From Niastella soli (GTDB lineage: Bacteria > Bacteroidota > Bacteroidia > Chitinophagales > Chitinophagaceae), in NCBI RefSeq assembly GCF_017742245.1, contig NZ_JAGHKO010000011.1, positions 186,001 through 250,000 on the forward strand: 64,000 nucleotides of DNA, written 5' to 3'. A program made the position numbers and the translations under genes. The notes beneath the pieces were generated by a model that saw only the letters and a program-made list of their open reading frames with translations, did no database searches and was not told the origin of the DNA. Within the stretch, counting starts at the first letter, position 1. Every line of letters begins with the position of its first letter. Shown here piece by piece: positions 32,193 to 40,687 of the stretch.

Positions 32193-32297
32193 CCTATTGC
32201 CTATTGCCTATTGTCTATTGCCTATTGTCTATTGTCTATTGCCTATTGTCTATTGTCTATTGCCTATTGTCTATTGCCTATTGCCTATTGCCTATTG
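32193..32297. repeat. Perfect heptamer tandem array YCTATTG x15
   Basis: Fifteen uninterrupted 7-base units, each CTATTG preceded by C or T. The order of the variable first base is CCCTCTTCTTCTCCC, which reads the same in both directions. It ends directly before CCCGGGC. Confidence 0.95.
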
Positions 32298-32305
32298 CCC
32301 GGGCT

Positions 32306-32334
32306 AATAAAAAAGCCGGGTAAGACTACCCGGC
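32306..32334 (-). terminator. Rho-independent terminator, minus strand
   Basis: Read on the minus strand, GCCGGGTA and TACCCGGC (8 bp, loop GTCT) are followed by TTTTTTATT. It would stop transcription coming from the sigma-factor side before it reaches FecR. Confidence 0.8.
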
Positions 32335-32640
32335 CGTGGGGGATTCCTGCGCCTCTTCTGTACCATGAAGAGGGATAATTGATGCACATGAGGAATGCGA
32401 ATAGAAAAGTAATCCTGCCAGGCAGAATATAATATCCTAATAAGACCACAGGGCATTTGCATGCCATATGGACATTGTAAGTTTGTTTTACAAACTAATC
32501 AGAGATGCCTTTGGAAAATTGAACTACTACTGGGGAGCTTTCAGGTACTTTATTCTACATACACTATGTATATCTTCGTGCATAGTAGAATCGGGTTTTG
32601 TTGCCTACGGGCAAAAAAATAGCTTTATAAAGAGATTCGA

Positions 32641-32676
32641 ATTTTAAAAAGAAAGGGAGAGTAGAAACACTCCCTT
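32641..32676 (-). terminator. Second minus-strand terminator-like hairpin
   Basis: On the minus strand AAGGGAG and CTCCCTT form a 7-bp stem followed by TCTTTTTAAAA. It lies about 600 bases beyond the stop of the sigma-factor gene. Confidence 0.65.
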
Positions 32677-33278
32677 GTAGTGACCCAACCAAACAGTCAC
32701 ATGAGATTCCCGCTCGACATTCCGTCTATTCGTCTGGCTGAAAGAACAAATAGTACAGATGATCACATCGGGCGGACAAAAAAGGCCTTGTTAAGGCTAA
32801 TTGTTCATTTATAGTTCAGGGTTAATAACAATTGTTGTGGGTGCTTGTATCTCACATTTCATATACACATATCTCATACAAATCTCATGCATCCACTTAG
32901 GTTGCTACCTTCAATGGTCTTATAACCCCTTACACTAATATCGCCTGCAACAGCATAAACAACTCTTAACGCCTGCCTAAACAATATTGTATCCTGTACC
33001 TAACGGTACAGCATCTGCTGTGTCTTCTTAAATATTATTTAATGAAATTGTCAAAATGTTTTTGATGGCTATACTCTATAACAATTCTCATTATATATAT
33101 TTAAGCGTAAAGAACACGTGTTAGTGTGTATCCCGCACGGCCGAGTAATTATCAGTTTAGTATTAAAACAACTAAGTGGCCAATTATTACTAGTCTAAAC
33201 CGAAAAAAATTTAATAAAAGTGAAGAAATGCGTATTTCCACCTATTTTACGAGGGTGTTTTTACAATAAAAAGGTAAT

Positions 33279-33902
33279 TTAAGCGGTGATATTCAAGTTT
33301 TGGCAGCTCTCTGTAGTAACCTTTAAAAAACCACATAGTAGTAGTAGCGCCAACACATCACGGTCACGAAGCCTGATCTTTAATAATTGAATGGCCCTTA
33401 CTTTTTGATTCCTAACGGTATGAATAGAAATGTTCAGCAGATTTGCTATTTCCTGGTTCCTTAATCCTTCCAGGTATCCCATTTTAAGCACCTTTCGGCA
33501 TTGTTCAGGCAGATTGTTGATCTCTTGCATTATTTCTTTTAATACTTCCGCCCTGATCATTTCATTTAAAACAAACTCTTCTTTTTCGCCCATTAGGTAG
33601 GCCAATTGCTTTTTGCTGAGAGAATCGCGTTTGGCTTGTTTTAAATGATTCAAACAGGCATTACGTACCGTGATGTACATAAAGGCCTTTATATTTTGCG
33701 TGGTCTCAAAATCAGACCGCTTATTCCATAGTTTAATAAAAGATTCACCAACAATATCTTCTGCAGCAGCTCTGTCGGTAAGCAGGCGTTCGGCAAAAAG
33801 GCATAACGGACTGTAAAACTGCTTTAACAGCGTTTGTAATGCCTCGGGACCCCCATTTTTTAAAGTATCGATGATATCATTTTCCGACTGAACTGAACGC
33901 AT
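33279..33902 (-). CDS. FecI-type ECF RNA polymerase sigma factor
   Basis: This 207-residue protein is a Bacteroidota sigma-70-family ECF factor. Region 2 covers about 22-95 (FYSPLCLFAERLLTDRAAAEDIVGESFIKLW and the NIKAFMYITVRN helix). Region 4 covers about 130-185, with LPEQCRKVLKMGYLEGLRNQEIANLL and a recognition helix SIHTVRNQK. It would direct transcription of a surface nutrient-uptake locus when released by a FecR anti-sigma factor. The C-terminal 20 residues (DVLALLLLCGFL) are unusually hydrophobic, a feature seen in other Bacteroidota members. FecR lies 2.4 kb downstream, beyond two terminators. Confidence 0.9.
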   Translation of the reverse strand: MRSVQSENDIIDTLKNGGPEALQTLLKQFYSPLCLFAERLLTDRAAAEDIVGESFIKLWNKRSDFETTQNIKAFMYITVRNACLNHLKQAKRDSLSKKQLAYLMGEKEEFVLNEMIRAEVLKEIMQEINNLPEQCRKVLKMGYLEGLRNQEIANLLNISIHTVRNQKVRAIQLLKIRLRDRDVLALLLLCGFLKVTTESCQNLNITA

Positions 33903-34429
33903 TAGAAAGTGAGTTTTTCTACCTTGGTTAAAAAGTCAGTTTAATTTACAATAAGTTACGGTAAATACTAAACGTTTTGTGTATATGGCATGCTATTCTT
34001 TTCTTTATTTCTGGTTCAGGACGCATGGGGATACTGGCAAAAATTAGATAAAATAAGATAAGGAAGGTCGATCGTGATCTGCTACCGGAAAATAAATGGA
34101 TAACCGGGTGGTAGTAACTGCAAATTAATATTATAATAATCTTTATGAGTACAAGATTACACGTAAAAAACAAATTCTCAAAATCAAGTATAGATTAAGG
34201 TGACTCCGTTACCGCACAAATTATCTTATAAAACGCACATAATGACAGGAATCGTATCGTGCTTGCTGCATTTACTGATTATGATCAGTACGCAAAAACA
34301 ATATTGCAATAAATGTATGCCAAAATGTGTGTTGTTAACGAAATTGGGTTTAAACACCTTTTTTAGTCTTCCCAACGATCGACCTTCCTTTCGCTTCTTG
34401 TCGCTGCCCTTTGCCAAACTGTTAGAAAC
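33903..34429. other. AT-rich intergenic region upstream of the sigma factor
   Basis: About 530 bases with no supported gene. An 80-codon plus-strand frame at 34200-34442 has no recognisable family and overlaps the end of the RES toxin gene. No clear promoter or hairpin was identified. Confidence 0.5.
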
Positions 34430-34867
34430 TTACCCCTTGTAACTGATTACCTCCGTTATTTTTACCAAATTGATCAGGTGATGATTTGTATTCAATACAA
34501 AATTGTATTCCTGCTCAATGATGGGCGATGGGATCTTAAAAAGCAAATGATCTGCCTCTGCCAACAACAAAGAACCCAGGTCCCGGTTTTCCTTGCTATA
34601 TGGCCGCTGTAACCAGTTGACTGGTAAGTCGCTGACCTGGAATGTTCGAATGGAATGCTCGGGTACGTCAAAGGTGATATAAGAAAGGGCAGGGGGCATG
34701 GTTTCCAGGCTTGTATGCCGGCTGTATTCCAGTAATGAAAGCGCCCGGCTTTCCGACAGATAAATACAGGGAACACCTAAATAGTTCCATCTGCCACCAT
34801 TCATTTTGGCGCCCACCCCCGTTAGGTCATGGGCATGTTTCGTTTTTCCAATCCTGTAAAGCTGCAT
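34430..34867 (-). CDS. RES-domain toxin (NAD+ phosphorylase family)
   Basis: This 145-residue protein is a RES-domain toxin, named for conserved Arg, Glu and Ser residues. Key positions are R5 in LYRIG, R26 in GGRWN, Y36 in IYLSES and E47 in LLEYSRH, all in the expected order. RES toxins of the MbcT type degrade NAD+ and stop growth until neutralised. The gene lies 30 bases downstream of its antitoxin on the same strand, the usual order for this class. The C-terminal LVKITEVISYKG part is normal and the protein looks full length. Confidence 0.85.
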   Translation of the reverse strand: MQLYRIGKTKHAHDLTGVGAKMNGGRWNYLGVPCIYLSESRALSLLEYSRHTSLETMPPALSYITFDVPEHSIRTFQVSDLPVNWLQRPYSKENRDLGSLLLAEADHLLFKIPSPIIEQEYNFVLNTNHHLINLVKITEVISYKG

Positions 34868-34897
34868 ATGCCAATTGCCGTTAGGTTAATAATAGAA

Positions 34898-35446
34898 CTA
34901 GTACACCCCGTATTCAATACGGCCTAATTCTTTTGTTACTTCTTCAATACCGTACAGGGTATCTAACATGTCAAGGGGCGCTTTGCCACCCAGGCTCCAG
35001 CTTGGTTCCCGTATCCAGCGATTAAAGTTATCCCTGTTCTCAAATACTTCCCGCCCATAATCAAGGACTTCCGCCAAATACATTATGCGCTCACTGGTTG
35101 ACCGGTCAAATTTTTCCTCGCCTTTCTTCTTAATAAGGGTGGTGCGCGAAACCGATAATAGAACGCTTAAAGTATTGTAATCCAGATCGGTTTCTGATTT
35201 AATAGCTTCCAGTTGTTTTTTACTGATGCCATTTTTTACTATGCCGATCTTGTAATGGGAGGTGAGTGATTCAAAATTAAAAGGCCTTTTTACCGGCCCG
35301 GTTGTTGCTGACTTCTTTCCTTTTGGTGAGGGGTGAGGAGCATCTTCTGATACGAAGGATTCGACGGAGCCTGTTGTATAGGCATTGTGTGATTCATCGC
35401 CAATAATAGCATTATTGGTTTGATGAGGATTTTTAAGCTCATTCAT
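34898..35446 (-). CDS. Xre/MbcA/ParS-family antitoxin (DUF2384)
   Basis: This 182-residue protein matches the antitoxins of RES toxins. Residues 1-65 are a disordered Ser/Pro/Lys-rich extension. A helix-turn-helix follows (about 90-125, DYNTLSVLLSVSRTTLIKK). The toxin-binding DUF2384 domain covers about 125-182: SERIMYLAEVLDYGREVFENRDNFNRWI, then LGGKAPLDMLDTLYG, the most conserved block. It should bind and block the RES toxin and repress the shared promoter. The Gly-Gly-Lys-Ala-Pro-Leu-Asp-Met-Leu signature makes the assignment secure. Confidence 0.87.
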   Translation of the reverse strand: MNELKNPHQTNNAIIGDESHNAYTTGSVESFVSEDAPHPSPKGKKSATTGPVKRPFNFESLTSHYKIGIVKNGISKKQLEAIKSETDLDYNTLSVLLSVSRTTLIKKKGEEKFDRSTSERIMYLAEVLDYGREVFENRDNFNRWIREPSWSLGGKAPLDMLDTLYGIEEVTKELGRIEYGVY

Positions 35447-35561
35447 AAGGTTAATGGTGTTTCCACAAATTTAAAACTTTCCACCTATTGCTTACACCAT
35501 TTCCCTCCCTTTCTACATTTTATTGATTCCAGGCAATTTTCCAGACAAGTTAGGGTACACG

Positions 35562-36593
35562 TTATAGTGATGAACGTTGTGTCAGGTAAAAGGGGATCTC
35601 AATATGTTCGGTCGATTGGTCCAGTATCAGCTGCGCAGTCTTTTCTCCCATCATTTGAAAATCTGTAGAAATGGTAGTGATGCCATTGAGGATGATCTTT
35701 TTCAGTGGCGTTTCGTTGTACGAAATTACGCCTACGTGTTTGCCTACTTTTAATTTGGTGGCTAGTATTTTTTCTATCAGTATCACCAGGTCGTTCTCCA
35801 TGAGGTTGATAAATACTTCTCCCTCCTTAATTGGCTCATTGGCTATATCATGTACTACTTTGTAGTTGAAGGCATATTGCTGGCAGAAACGGTAAAAACC
35901 TTTTAATATTTCAACCGGATGATACGTGTATTCGGGGAAAATGATCTTGATGGTATGGTATTTACTCAACGGCTCCAACGATTGCTCCAGCGCATCATAA
36001 ATATCTTTTTCAAAGTTCTCGTAAACGGCGCCGTATTTACCTTCAACGCCCGGTACCAGTTTATCCATCAGGATCAGTTTCTCTTTGGGCAGGGTATTGA
36101 TGATCTCGACAGCGTTTTCGCTGCCTTCGAGGAAATGTGGAATGATCACATAATGACTGTAATCATTTTTCTTATTATGAATAAGCCGTTTAAAAAAGGC
36201 GAAGTCATTATTGTAAATATAAAAATCAACTGAGGCCATTTCGCCCAGGGAGGCCACAAACGCATCGTAAATGATCTTTTTGTGTGGGCTCAGTTTATTG
36301 AAAAGAAGAAATATCTTTAGGTGTTGTCCTACCTCTGTGTTTTTTACAAAGTACCCTTTGCCAGGGACCGACCCCAGAATACCGATTTTTTTCAGGTGCT
36401 TGTATCCTTTTTCGGCCGTATCTCTTGAGATCTCAAATTCAAAGCTCAGTTCATTGATCGATGGCAACAGCTCATCTTTCTGGATCTTGCCTTCCCCAAT
36501 AGCTTTTATAATAGAGTTGGCAAGCTGCAGGTACTTGGGCGTGGCAGAGTAATAGTCGATAAATAAATGCTGAAATATGGAATCTTTTTTCAT
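35562..36593 (-). CDS. GntR-family regulator of the rhamnose genes (predicted)
   Basis: This 343-residue regulator has an N-terminal winged helix of the GntR family (about 15-80): KYLQLANSIIKAIGEGKIQ, LPSINELSFEFEISRDTAEKGYKHLKKIGIL and the wing PGKGYFV. The rest (about 92-343) looks like a periplasmic-binding-protein/LacI-type sensor domain: KIFLLFNKLSPHKKIIYDAF, VIIPHFL and KKIILNGITTISTDFQMMGEKTAQLIL. That combination suits sensing of a small sugar. It is transcribed away from rhaT, whose promoter region carries two CCATGATGG copies 10 bp apart. The most likely effector is L-rhamnose or a product of its metabolism; this is inference from position. Confidence 0.78.
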   Translation of the reverse strand: MKKDSIFQHLFIDYYSATPKYLQLANSIIKAIGEGKIQKDELLPSINELSFEFEISRDTAEKGYKHLKKIGILGSVPGKGYFVKNTEVGQHLKIFLLFNKLSPHKKIIYDAFVASLGEMASVDFYIYNNDFAFFKRLIHNKKNDYSHYVIIPHFLEGSENAVEIINTLPKEKLILMDKLVPGVEGKYGAVYENFEKDIYDALEQSLEPLSKYHTIKIIFPEYTYHPVEILKGFYRFCQQYAFNYKVVHDIANEPIKEGEVFINLMENDLVILIEKILATKLKVGKHVGVISYNETPLKKIILNGITTISTDFQMMGEKTAQLILDQSTEHIEIPFYLTQRSSL

Positions 36594-36714
36594 GATAACC
36601 TCGTCAGATGATCCGGGTGCAATAGCACCGCAACAAACAAACCATCAACCTTTTTTTAATCCTCCCAAACTTAGTTAAAAAGCTAAATATGAGCAGTTTT
36701 TTGATTAAAAAAGA

Positions 36715-36733
36715 CCATGATGGGCCATGATGG
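36715..36733. promoter_or_regulatory. Candidate operator: two CCATGATGG copies one helical turn apart
   Basis: CCATGATGG at 36715-36723 and again at 36725-36733, start to start 10 bp. They lie in the gap between the divergent GntR-family regulator and rhaT, just upstream of a TATACTTTC promoter-like sequence (36751-36759). Confidence 0.5.
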
Positions 36734-36808
36734 ACTAATAATCGGTATCTTATACTTTCACCTTTTTAATCCGGCATAAGGCTGGCCATATCGAAAAAAT
36801 TGCTACAA

Positions 36809-37897
36809 ATGAATGCTATTCTTGGAGTTATATTTCACTTTTTAGGCGGATTTGCAAGCGGAAGTTTTTATATACCCTACAAAAAAGTAAAGGGTTGGGC
36901 CTGGGAAAGCTATTGGATCGTAGGCGGTCTGTTTTCCTGGCTGATAGTACCACCATTAGCAGCGTGGTTAACCATTCCCAACTTTTCGGAAATTATTAGA
37001 CAGGCTGGTGGTGCCACAATAGGCTATACGTTCTTATTTGGTATCCTGTGGGGAATTGGCGGATTGACTTATGGCCTGGGCGTGCGTTACCTGGGAGTTT
37101 CGCTGGGTAGCAGCATCATCCTGGGGTTGTGTATGGTGTTCGGCTCTCTGATCCCCTCCATCTATTACGATATTTTCCCAGCCGAAGGCAAAGATACTTT
37201 TAGTCAGCTGATAGGGAATAGCTGGGGGCAAACCGTCTTATTAGGACTGGCAGTTTGTATAATTGGCATTATCATTTGCGGAAAGGCCGGTACCAGAAAA
37301 GAAAAGGAAGTATCAAAAGGCGGAGTAGATCCACATGGGGTGGTGACTAAGACCGAATTCAAGTTCGGCCTGGGTTTAGCGGTATCCATTATTTCGGGTG
37401 TGTTGAGCGCCTGTTTCAATTTTGGGTTGGAAGCCGGTAAGCCGATGGCAGAAGTGGCCAATAATTTGTGGAAAGCAGCTCACGCCGGTGAGGGTGAGTT
37501 TTTATATCAGAACAACGTAACATATGTGGTAGTGTTATGGGGTGGGTTAACCACCAACTTTATCTGGTGTATGATCCTGAATGCCCGCAACAAGACCTTT
37601 GGCGATTATACCAACAAAAAAACGCCACTGCTGAGCAATTATGTTTTTGCCGCATTGGCCGGTACAACCTGGTTCCTGCAATTCTTCTTTTATGGCATGG
37701 GAGAAAGCAAATTGGGCAATGGCCCCAGCAGCTGGATCCTGCATATGGCCTTCATCATCTTAACGGCCAATGCGTGGGGTTTGATCCTGAAAGAATGGGC
37801 AGGCGTAAGTAAGAAAACTAAAACAACGGTTATTATTGGCATTATTACCATCATTGCTTCCGTATTACTGGTAGGATATGGTAACTCGCTGAAATAA
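36809..37897 (+). CDS. rhaT: L-rhamnose:H+ symporter RhaT
   Basis: RhaT imports L-rhamnose with a proton across the inner membrane. The protein has ten membrane helices and matches the RhaT family throughout: HFLGGFASGSFYIPYKKVKGWAWESYWI near the start, LFGILWGIGGLTYGLGVRYLG, then VVLWGGLTTNFIWC and WFLQFFFYGMGESKLG. A TTG three codons upstream (36800) is possible; the ATG at 36809 is preferred. It is the first gene of the rhamnose operon. The aldolase fusion starts 32 bases after its stop codon. Confidence 0.92.
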   Translation: MNAILGVIFHFLGGFASGSFYIPYKKVKGWAWESYWIVGGLFSWLIVPPLAAWLTIPNFSEIIRQAGGATIGYTFLFGILWGIGGLTYGLGVRYLGVSLGSSIILGLCMVFGSLIPSIYYDIFPAEGKDTFSQLIGNSWGQTVLLGLAVCIIGIIICGKAGTRKEKEVSKGGVDPHGVVTKTEFKFGLGLAVSIISGVLSACFNFGLEAGKPMAEVANNLWKAAHAGEGEFLYQNNVTYVVVLWGGLTTNFIWCMILNARNKTFGDYTNKKTPLLSNYVFAALAGTTWFLQFFFYGMGESKLGNGPSSWILHMAFIILTANAWGLILKEWAGVSKKTKTTVIIGIITIIASVLLVGYGNSLK

Positions 37898-37929
37898 CAT
37901 ATACAAAGAACAAATTAAAGAACAGAACT

Positions 37930-40053
37930 ATGTCAGCAACAAGTGCAGTAAAGTTTAAGCATGTAAGCTATTTGTGGGACGATGCCAAAGCGGCCGCCCT
38001 GCAAGGCGATGAAGTAGCATTGTTAATTTACCGGAGTAATTTGCTGGGTGCCGATCTGCGCCTTACAAACTACGGCGGTGGCAATACATCTTGTAAGGCC
38101 ATTGCCAAAGATCCCCTTACCGGTAAAGAAACCGAAGTGATGTGGATCAAAGGCTCAGGTGGTGACCTGGGTACTATGAAGAAAAGCGGTCTTGCTGCTT
38201 TATATGTTGAGCGTTTACGCAGCCTGAAAAACGTTTACCGCGGTATCGAGCATGAAGATGAAATGGTAGAACTGTTCAATCATTGCATTTTTGACCTGGC
38301 TTCAAAAGCCCCTTCTATCGATACCCCGCTGCATGGTTTCCTTCCTTTCAAACACATCGATCACCTGCATCCTGATGCAGCCATCGCTATTGCCGCTGCA
38401 AAAGATGGAAAGAAAATAACACAGGAATTATTTAATGGAACAATAGGCTGGGTTGAATGGCAGCGTCCTGGTTTCGACCTTGGGTTGAAACTGGCGAAAT
38501 GCCTGGAAGAAAACCCCGGCATCCGTGGCATCATGCTCGGTTCACATGGTTTGTTCACCTGGGGTGATACTGCTTACGAAAGCTATATCAATACTCTGGA
38601 AGTAATTGAACGCTGTGCTGAATACATTGAAGAGAACGTAAGCAAACAAAAAGCCGTTTTCGGTGGTGCTAAAATTCAGTCACTGCCCGCAGCACAACGT
38701 ACTTCACAAGCCGCTGCACTGGCGCCTGTATTGCGTGGTTTCTGCAGCAGCTATCAGAAAATGGTTGGCCACTTCACCGATGATGAAAGAGTATTGAACT
38801 TCATCAACTCAAACGATCTCGACAGACTGGCTCCCATGGGTACCAGCTGCCCCGATCACTTCTTGCGTACAAAGATCAGTCCGCTGGTGTTGAACCTGAC
38901 ACCTGGTGAAGACCTGAGCGACGTAAACAAGATCAAAGAGAAACTGACACCACAGTTCGAAGCGTACCGCGCTATGTATGCAGATTACTACAATACCTGC
39001 AAACATCCCAACAGCCCGGCCATGCGCGACCCCAACCCAGTGGTTATCCTGTACCCTGGTGTAGGTATGTTCACTTTCTCAAAAGACAAACAAACTGCCC
39101 GCGTAGCAGCGGAGTTCTACATCAACGCCATTAATGTAATGCGTGGTGCAGAAGCTATTTCATCATATACTTCGTTACCCCGTCAGGAAGCTTTTAACAT
39201 TGAGTACTGGTTACTGGAAGAAGCCAAATTGCAACGTATGCCCAAGCCCAAAGCTTTAAGTGGCCGCATTGCACTGGTAACCGGAAGTGCTGGTGGTATA
39301 GGGAAAGCTATAGCCAAAAAATTTGCCGACGAAGGCGCTTGTGTTATTATCAATGATAACGATGCTACCCGCCTCGAAGGTGCTAAAGAAGATTTCAGTA
39401 AATCATACGGAAAAGACGTATTCGCTGCAGTTGTACTGGATGTTACCAAAGCCAGCGATATCAAAGGCGCTACCGATGCAGCAGCCCTGGCTTTCGGTGG
39501 TTTGGATATCGTAGTGAACTGCGCCGGTCTCTCAATTTCAAAACCAATTGAAGAGCATACTGAGAAAGACTGGGATATTCTGTATGATGTACTGGTAAAA
39601 GGCCAGTTCTTTGTAACCCAGGCTGGTGTTGAGGTGATGCGCAAACAGGCTATCGGCGGCGATGTGATCAACATCGTGAGCAAGAACGCCCTCATGAGCG
39701 GTCCCAACAACGCAGGTTACGGTTCTGCCAAAGCAGCCCAGTTACACCTGAGCCGTTTGAACGCAGCTGAATTAGGAAAAGATCACATCCGGGTGAATGT
39801 AGTGAACCCCGATGCGGTTATCAGTGACAGCAAAATTTGGGAAGGTGCATGGGCTGAAGGCCGCGCCAAAGCCTATGGCATTACAGTACAGGAATTACCT
39901 GGTTACTACGCCAAACGCACTTTGCTCAACGAAATAATTTTACCCGAAGACATCGCCAATGCCTGCTTCGCAGTTACAGGTGGTTTGCTGAATAAGTCTA
40001 CTGGTAACGTTATTAATGTTGATGGCGGAGTTGCTACCGCTTTTGTAAGATAA
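37930..40053 (+). CDS. rhaE: Bifunctional rhamnulose-1-phosphate aldolase / lactaldehyde dehydrogenase fusion
   Basis: This 707-residue protein joins a class II aldolase (about 1-430) to a short-chain dehydrogenase (about 440-707). The aldolase half cleaves rhamnulose-1-phosphate to dihydroxyacetone phosphate and lactaldehyde. The dehydrogenase half should oxidise the lactaldehyde to lactate. Aldolase landmarks are YGGGNTSCK, WIKGSGGDLG, DTPLHGFLPF and the His-rich IDHLHPDA and GSHGLF. The dehydrogenase half has the Rossmann motif VTGSAGGIGKAIA and the catalytic AGYGSAKAAQ (Tyr-x3-Lys). This RhaEW-type fusion replaces separate RhaD and lactaldehyde enzymes in many Bacteroidota and Bacillus. 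The symbol follows that usage and is less sure than the function. Confidence 0.88.
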   Translation: MSATSAVKFKHVSYLWDDAKAAALQGDEVALLIYRSNLLGADLRLTNYGGGNTSCKAIAKDPLTGKETEVMWIKGSGGDLGTMKKSGLAALYVERLRSLKNVYRGIEHEDEMVELFNHCIFDLASKAPSIDTPLHGFLPFKHIDHLHPDAAIAIAAAKDGKKITQELFNGTIGWVEWQRPGFDLGLKLAKCLEENPGIRGIMLGSHGLFTWGDTAYESYINTLEVIERCAEYIEENVSKQKAVFGGAKIQSLPAAQRTSQAAALAPVLRGFCSSYQKMVGHFTDDERVLNFINSNDLDRLAPMGTSCPDHFLRTKISPLVLNLTPGEDLSDVNKIKEKLTPQFEAYRAMYADYYNTCKHPNSPAMRDPNPVVILYPGVGMFTFSKDKQTARVAAEFYINAINVMRGAEAISSYTSLPRQEAFNIEYWLLEEAKLQRMPKPKALSGRIALVTGSAGGIGKAIAKKFADEGACVIINDNDATRLEGAKEDFSKSYGKDVFAAVVLDVTKASDIKGATDAAALAFGGLDIVVNCAGLSISKPIEEHTEKDWDILYDVLVKGQFFVTQAGVEVMRKQAIGGDVINIVSKNALMSGPNNAGYGSAKAAQLHLSRLNAAELGKDHIRVNVVNPDAVISDSKIWEGAWAEGRAKAYGITVQELPGYYAKRTLLNEIILPEDIANACFAVTGGLLNKSTGNVINVDGGVATAFVR

Positions 40054-40067
40054 ATTTCCAGAGATAG

Positions 40068-40141
40068 GAAGTAAGATGTAAGAAGTAAGAAGAGGTTTTC
40101 GAACCTGTATTTCCTACTTCCTACCTCATACTTCCTACTTC
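40068..40141. repeat. Word-repeat inverted array (GAAGTAAGA / CTACTTCC words)
   Basis: GGAAGTAAGATGTAAGAAGT is faced by CCTACTTCCTACCTCATACT and CCTACTTC across a short loop. It directly follows the aldolase-fusion stop codon. Confidence 0.7.
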
Positions 40142-40198
40142 TGTTTCTTAATAAGTATAGGAATCACTTTAAAAGATCGAGCACAAAAAACATTGCTT

Positions 40199-40513
40199 AT
40201 GCCACGTATAGGAATCAAGATGCAACTCTTTAAGGGACAGGAAGCAGAGTACAAAAAACGTCACGATGCCCTGTGGCCCGAACTAAAGGAATTATTGCAC
40301 GCAACCGGCATAAGCGAATATTCGATCTTTTTGGATGAGACCACCAACAGCCTGTTTGGCGTTTTAAACATAAACGACCCCGCTGCGTTGGACAATTTAC
40401 CCGCTCACCCCGTTATGCAAAAATGGTGGGCGTACATGAAAGATATTATGGAGAGTAATGCAGATAATTCACCCATTAGCATTCCGTTAAAAGAGGTGTT
40501 TTATTTGCCCTAG
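40199..40513 (+). CDS. rhaM: L-rhamnose mutarotase
   Basis: RhaM interconverts the alpha and beta anomers of L-rhamnose before isomerisation. The protein is 104 residues long, normal for the family. Landmarks are MPRIGIKMQLFKGQEAEYKKRHD, with Tyr and His of the active site, and ELLHATGISEYSIFLDE. NDPAALDNLPAHPVMQKWWAYMKDIM, with the Trp-Trp pair, closes the signature. The ATG at 40199 begins at the usual family start; an upstream TTG at 40193 is rejected. It lies between two word-repeat arrays, so it may be separated transcriptionally from its neighbours. Confidence 0.93.
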   Translation: MPRIGIKMQLFKGQEAEYKKRHDALWPELKELLHATGISEYSIFLDETTNSLFGVLNINDPAALDNLPAHPVMQKWWAYMKDIMESNADNSPISIPLKEVFYLP

Positions 40514-40632
40514 GAAGAAGAAGTAAGAAGTAGGTGGTAAGAAGAAAGCAGCGTTCGCCATTTTTGAGCTCGCTATTAGTTCTTAACCTCGCAAATGTAT
40601 TTCCTACTTCCTGCCTCAGACTTCCTACTTCA
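40514..40632. repeat. Word-repeat inverted array (GAAGTAAGAAGTAGG / CCTACTTCCTGCCTC words)
   Basis: AGAAGTAAGAAGTAGGTGGT (left) faces TTCCTACTTCCTGCCTCAGA and CTTCCTACTTCAG (right). It follows the rhaM stop and shares its words with the array at 40068. Confidence 0.7.
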
Positions 40633-40633
40633 G

Positions 40634-40641
40634 TATCTTTG
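40634..40641 (+). promoter_or_regulatory. Bacteroidota -7 element TATCTTTG
   Basis: TATCTTTG lies 46 bases before the ATG at 40688 and follows the inverted array, so the isomerase gene may have its own promoter inside the operon. Confidence 0.45.
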
Positions 40642-40687
40642 GTGTATAAAATTTTCATTTACAAACAATCCTCTTAAATACGATTGT

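Larger units (their letters stand above)
30869..33278. other. 2.4-kb non-coding, repeat-filled gap between FecR and its likely sigma factor
   Basis: No convincing gene is seen on either strand. The stretch holds AT-rich DNA (30.9-31.25 kb), GTTGATCA word repeats (31.28-31.49 kb), a purine-rich zone with CGTAGCGA motifs (31.54-32.17 kb), a 15-copy heptamer array (32193-32297) and two minus-strand hairpins (32315 and 32653). Then come about 600 bases of plain AT-rich sequence. Short minus-strand frames here read as Ser/Leu/Tyr/Thr-rich repeat translations. Confidence 0.7.

Noticed and set aside
32193-32297. CRISPR array
   Set aside because: The 7-base units are contiguous with no spacers, and no cas genes are present.
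32064-32378. 104- and 61-codon plus-strand frames over the heptamer array
   Set aside because: They repeat a Leu-Leu-Ser-Ile-Ala-Tyr-Cys-type heptad only because a 21-base period arises from the 7-base unit.
32701-32814. 37-codon plus-strand frame beginning MRFPLDIPSIRLAER
   Set aside because: Too short, with no convincing ribosome-binding context, and no relative recognised.
34200-34442. 80-codon plus-strand frame
   Set aside because: Overlaps the end of the RES toxin gene and has no family; likely chance in AT-rich DNA.
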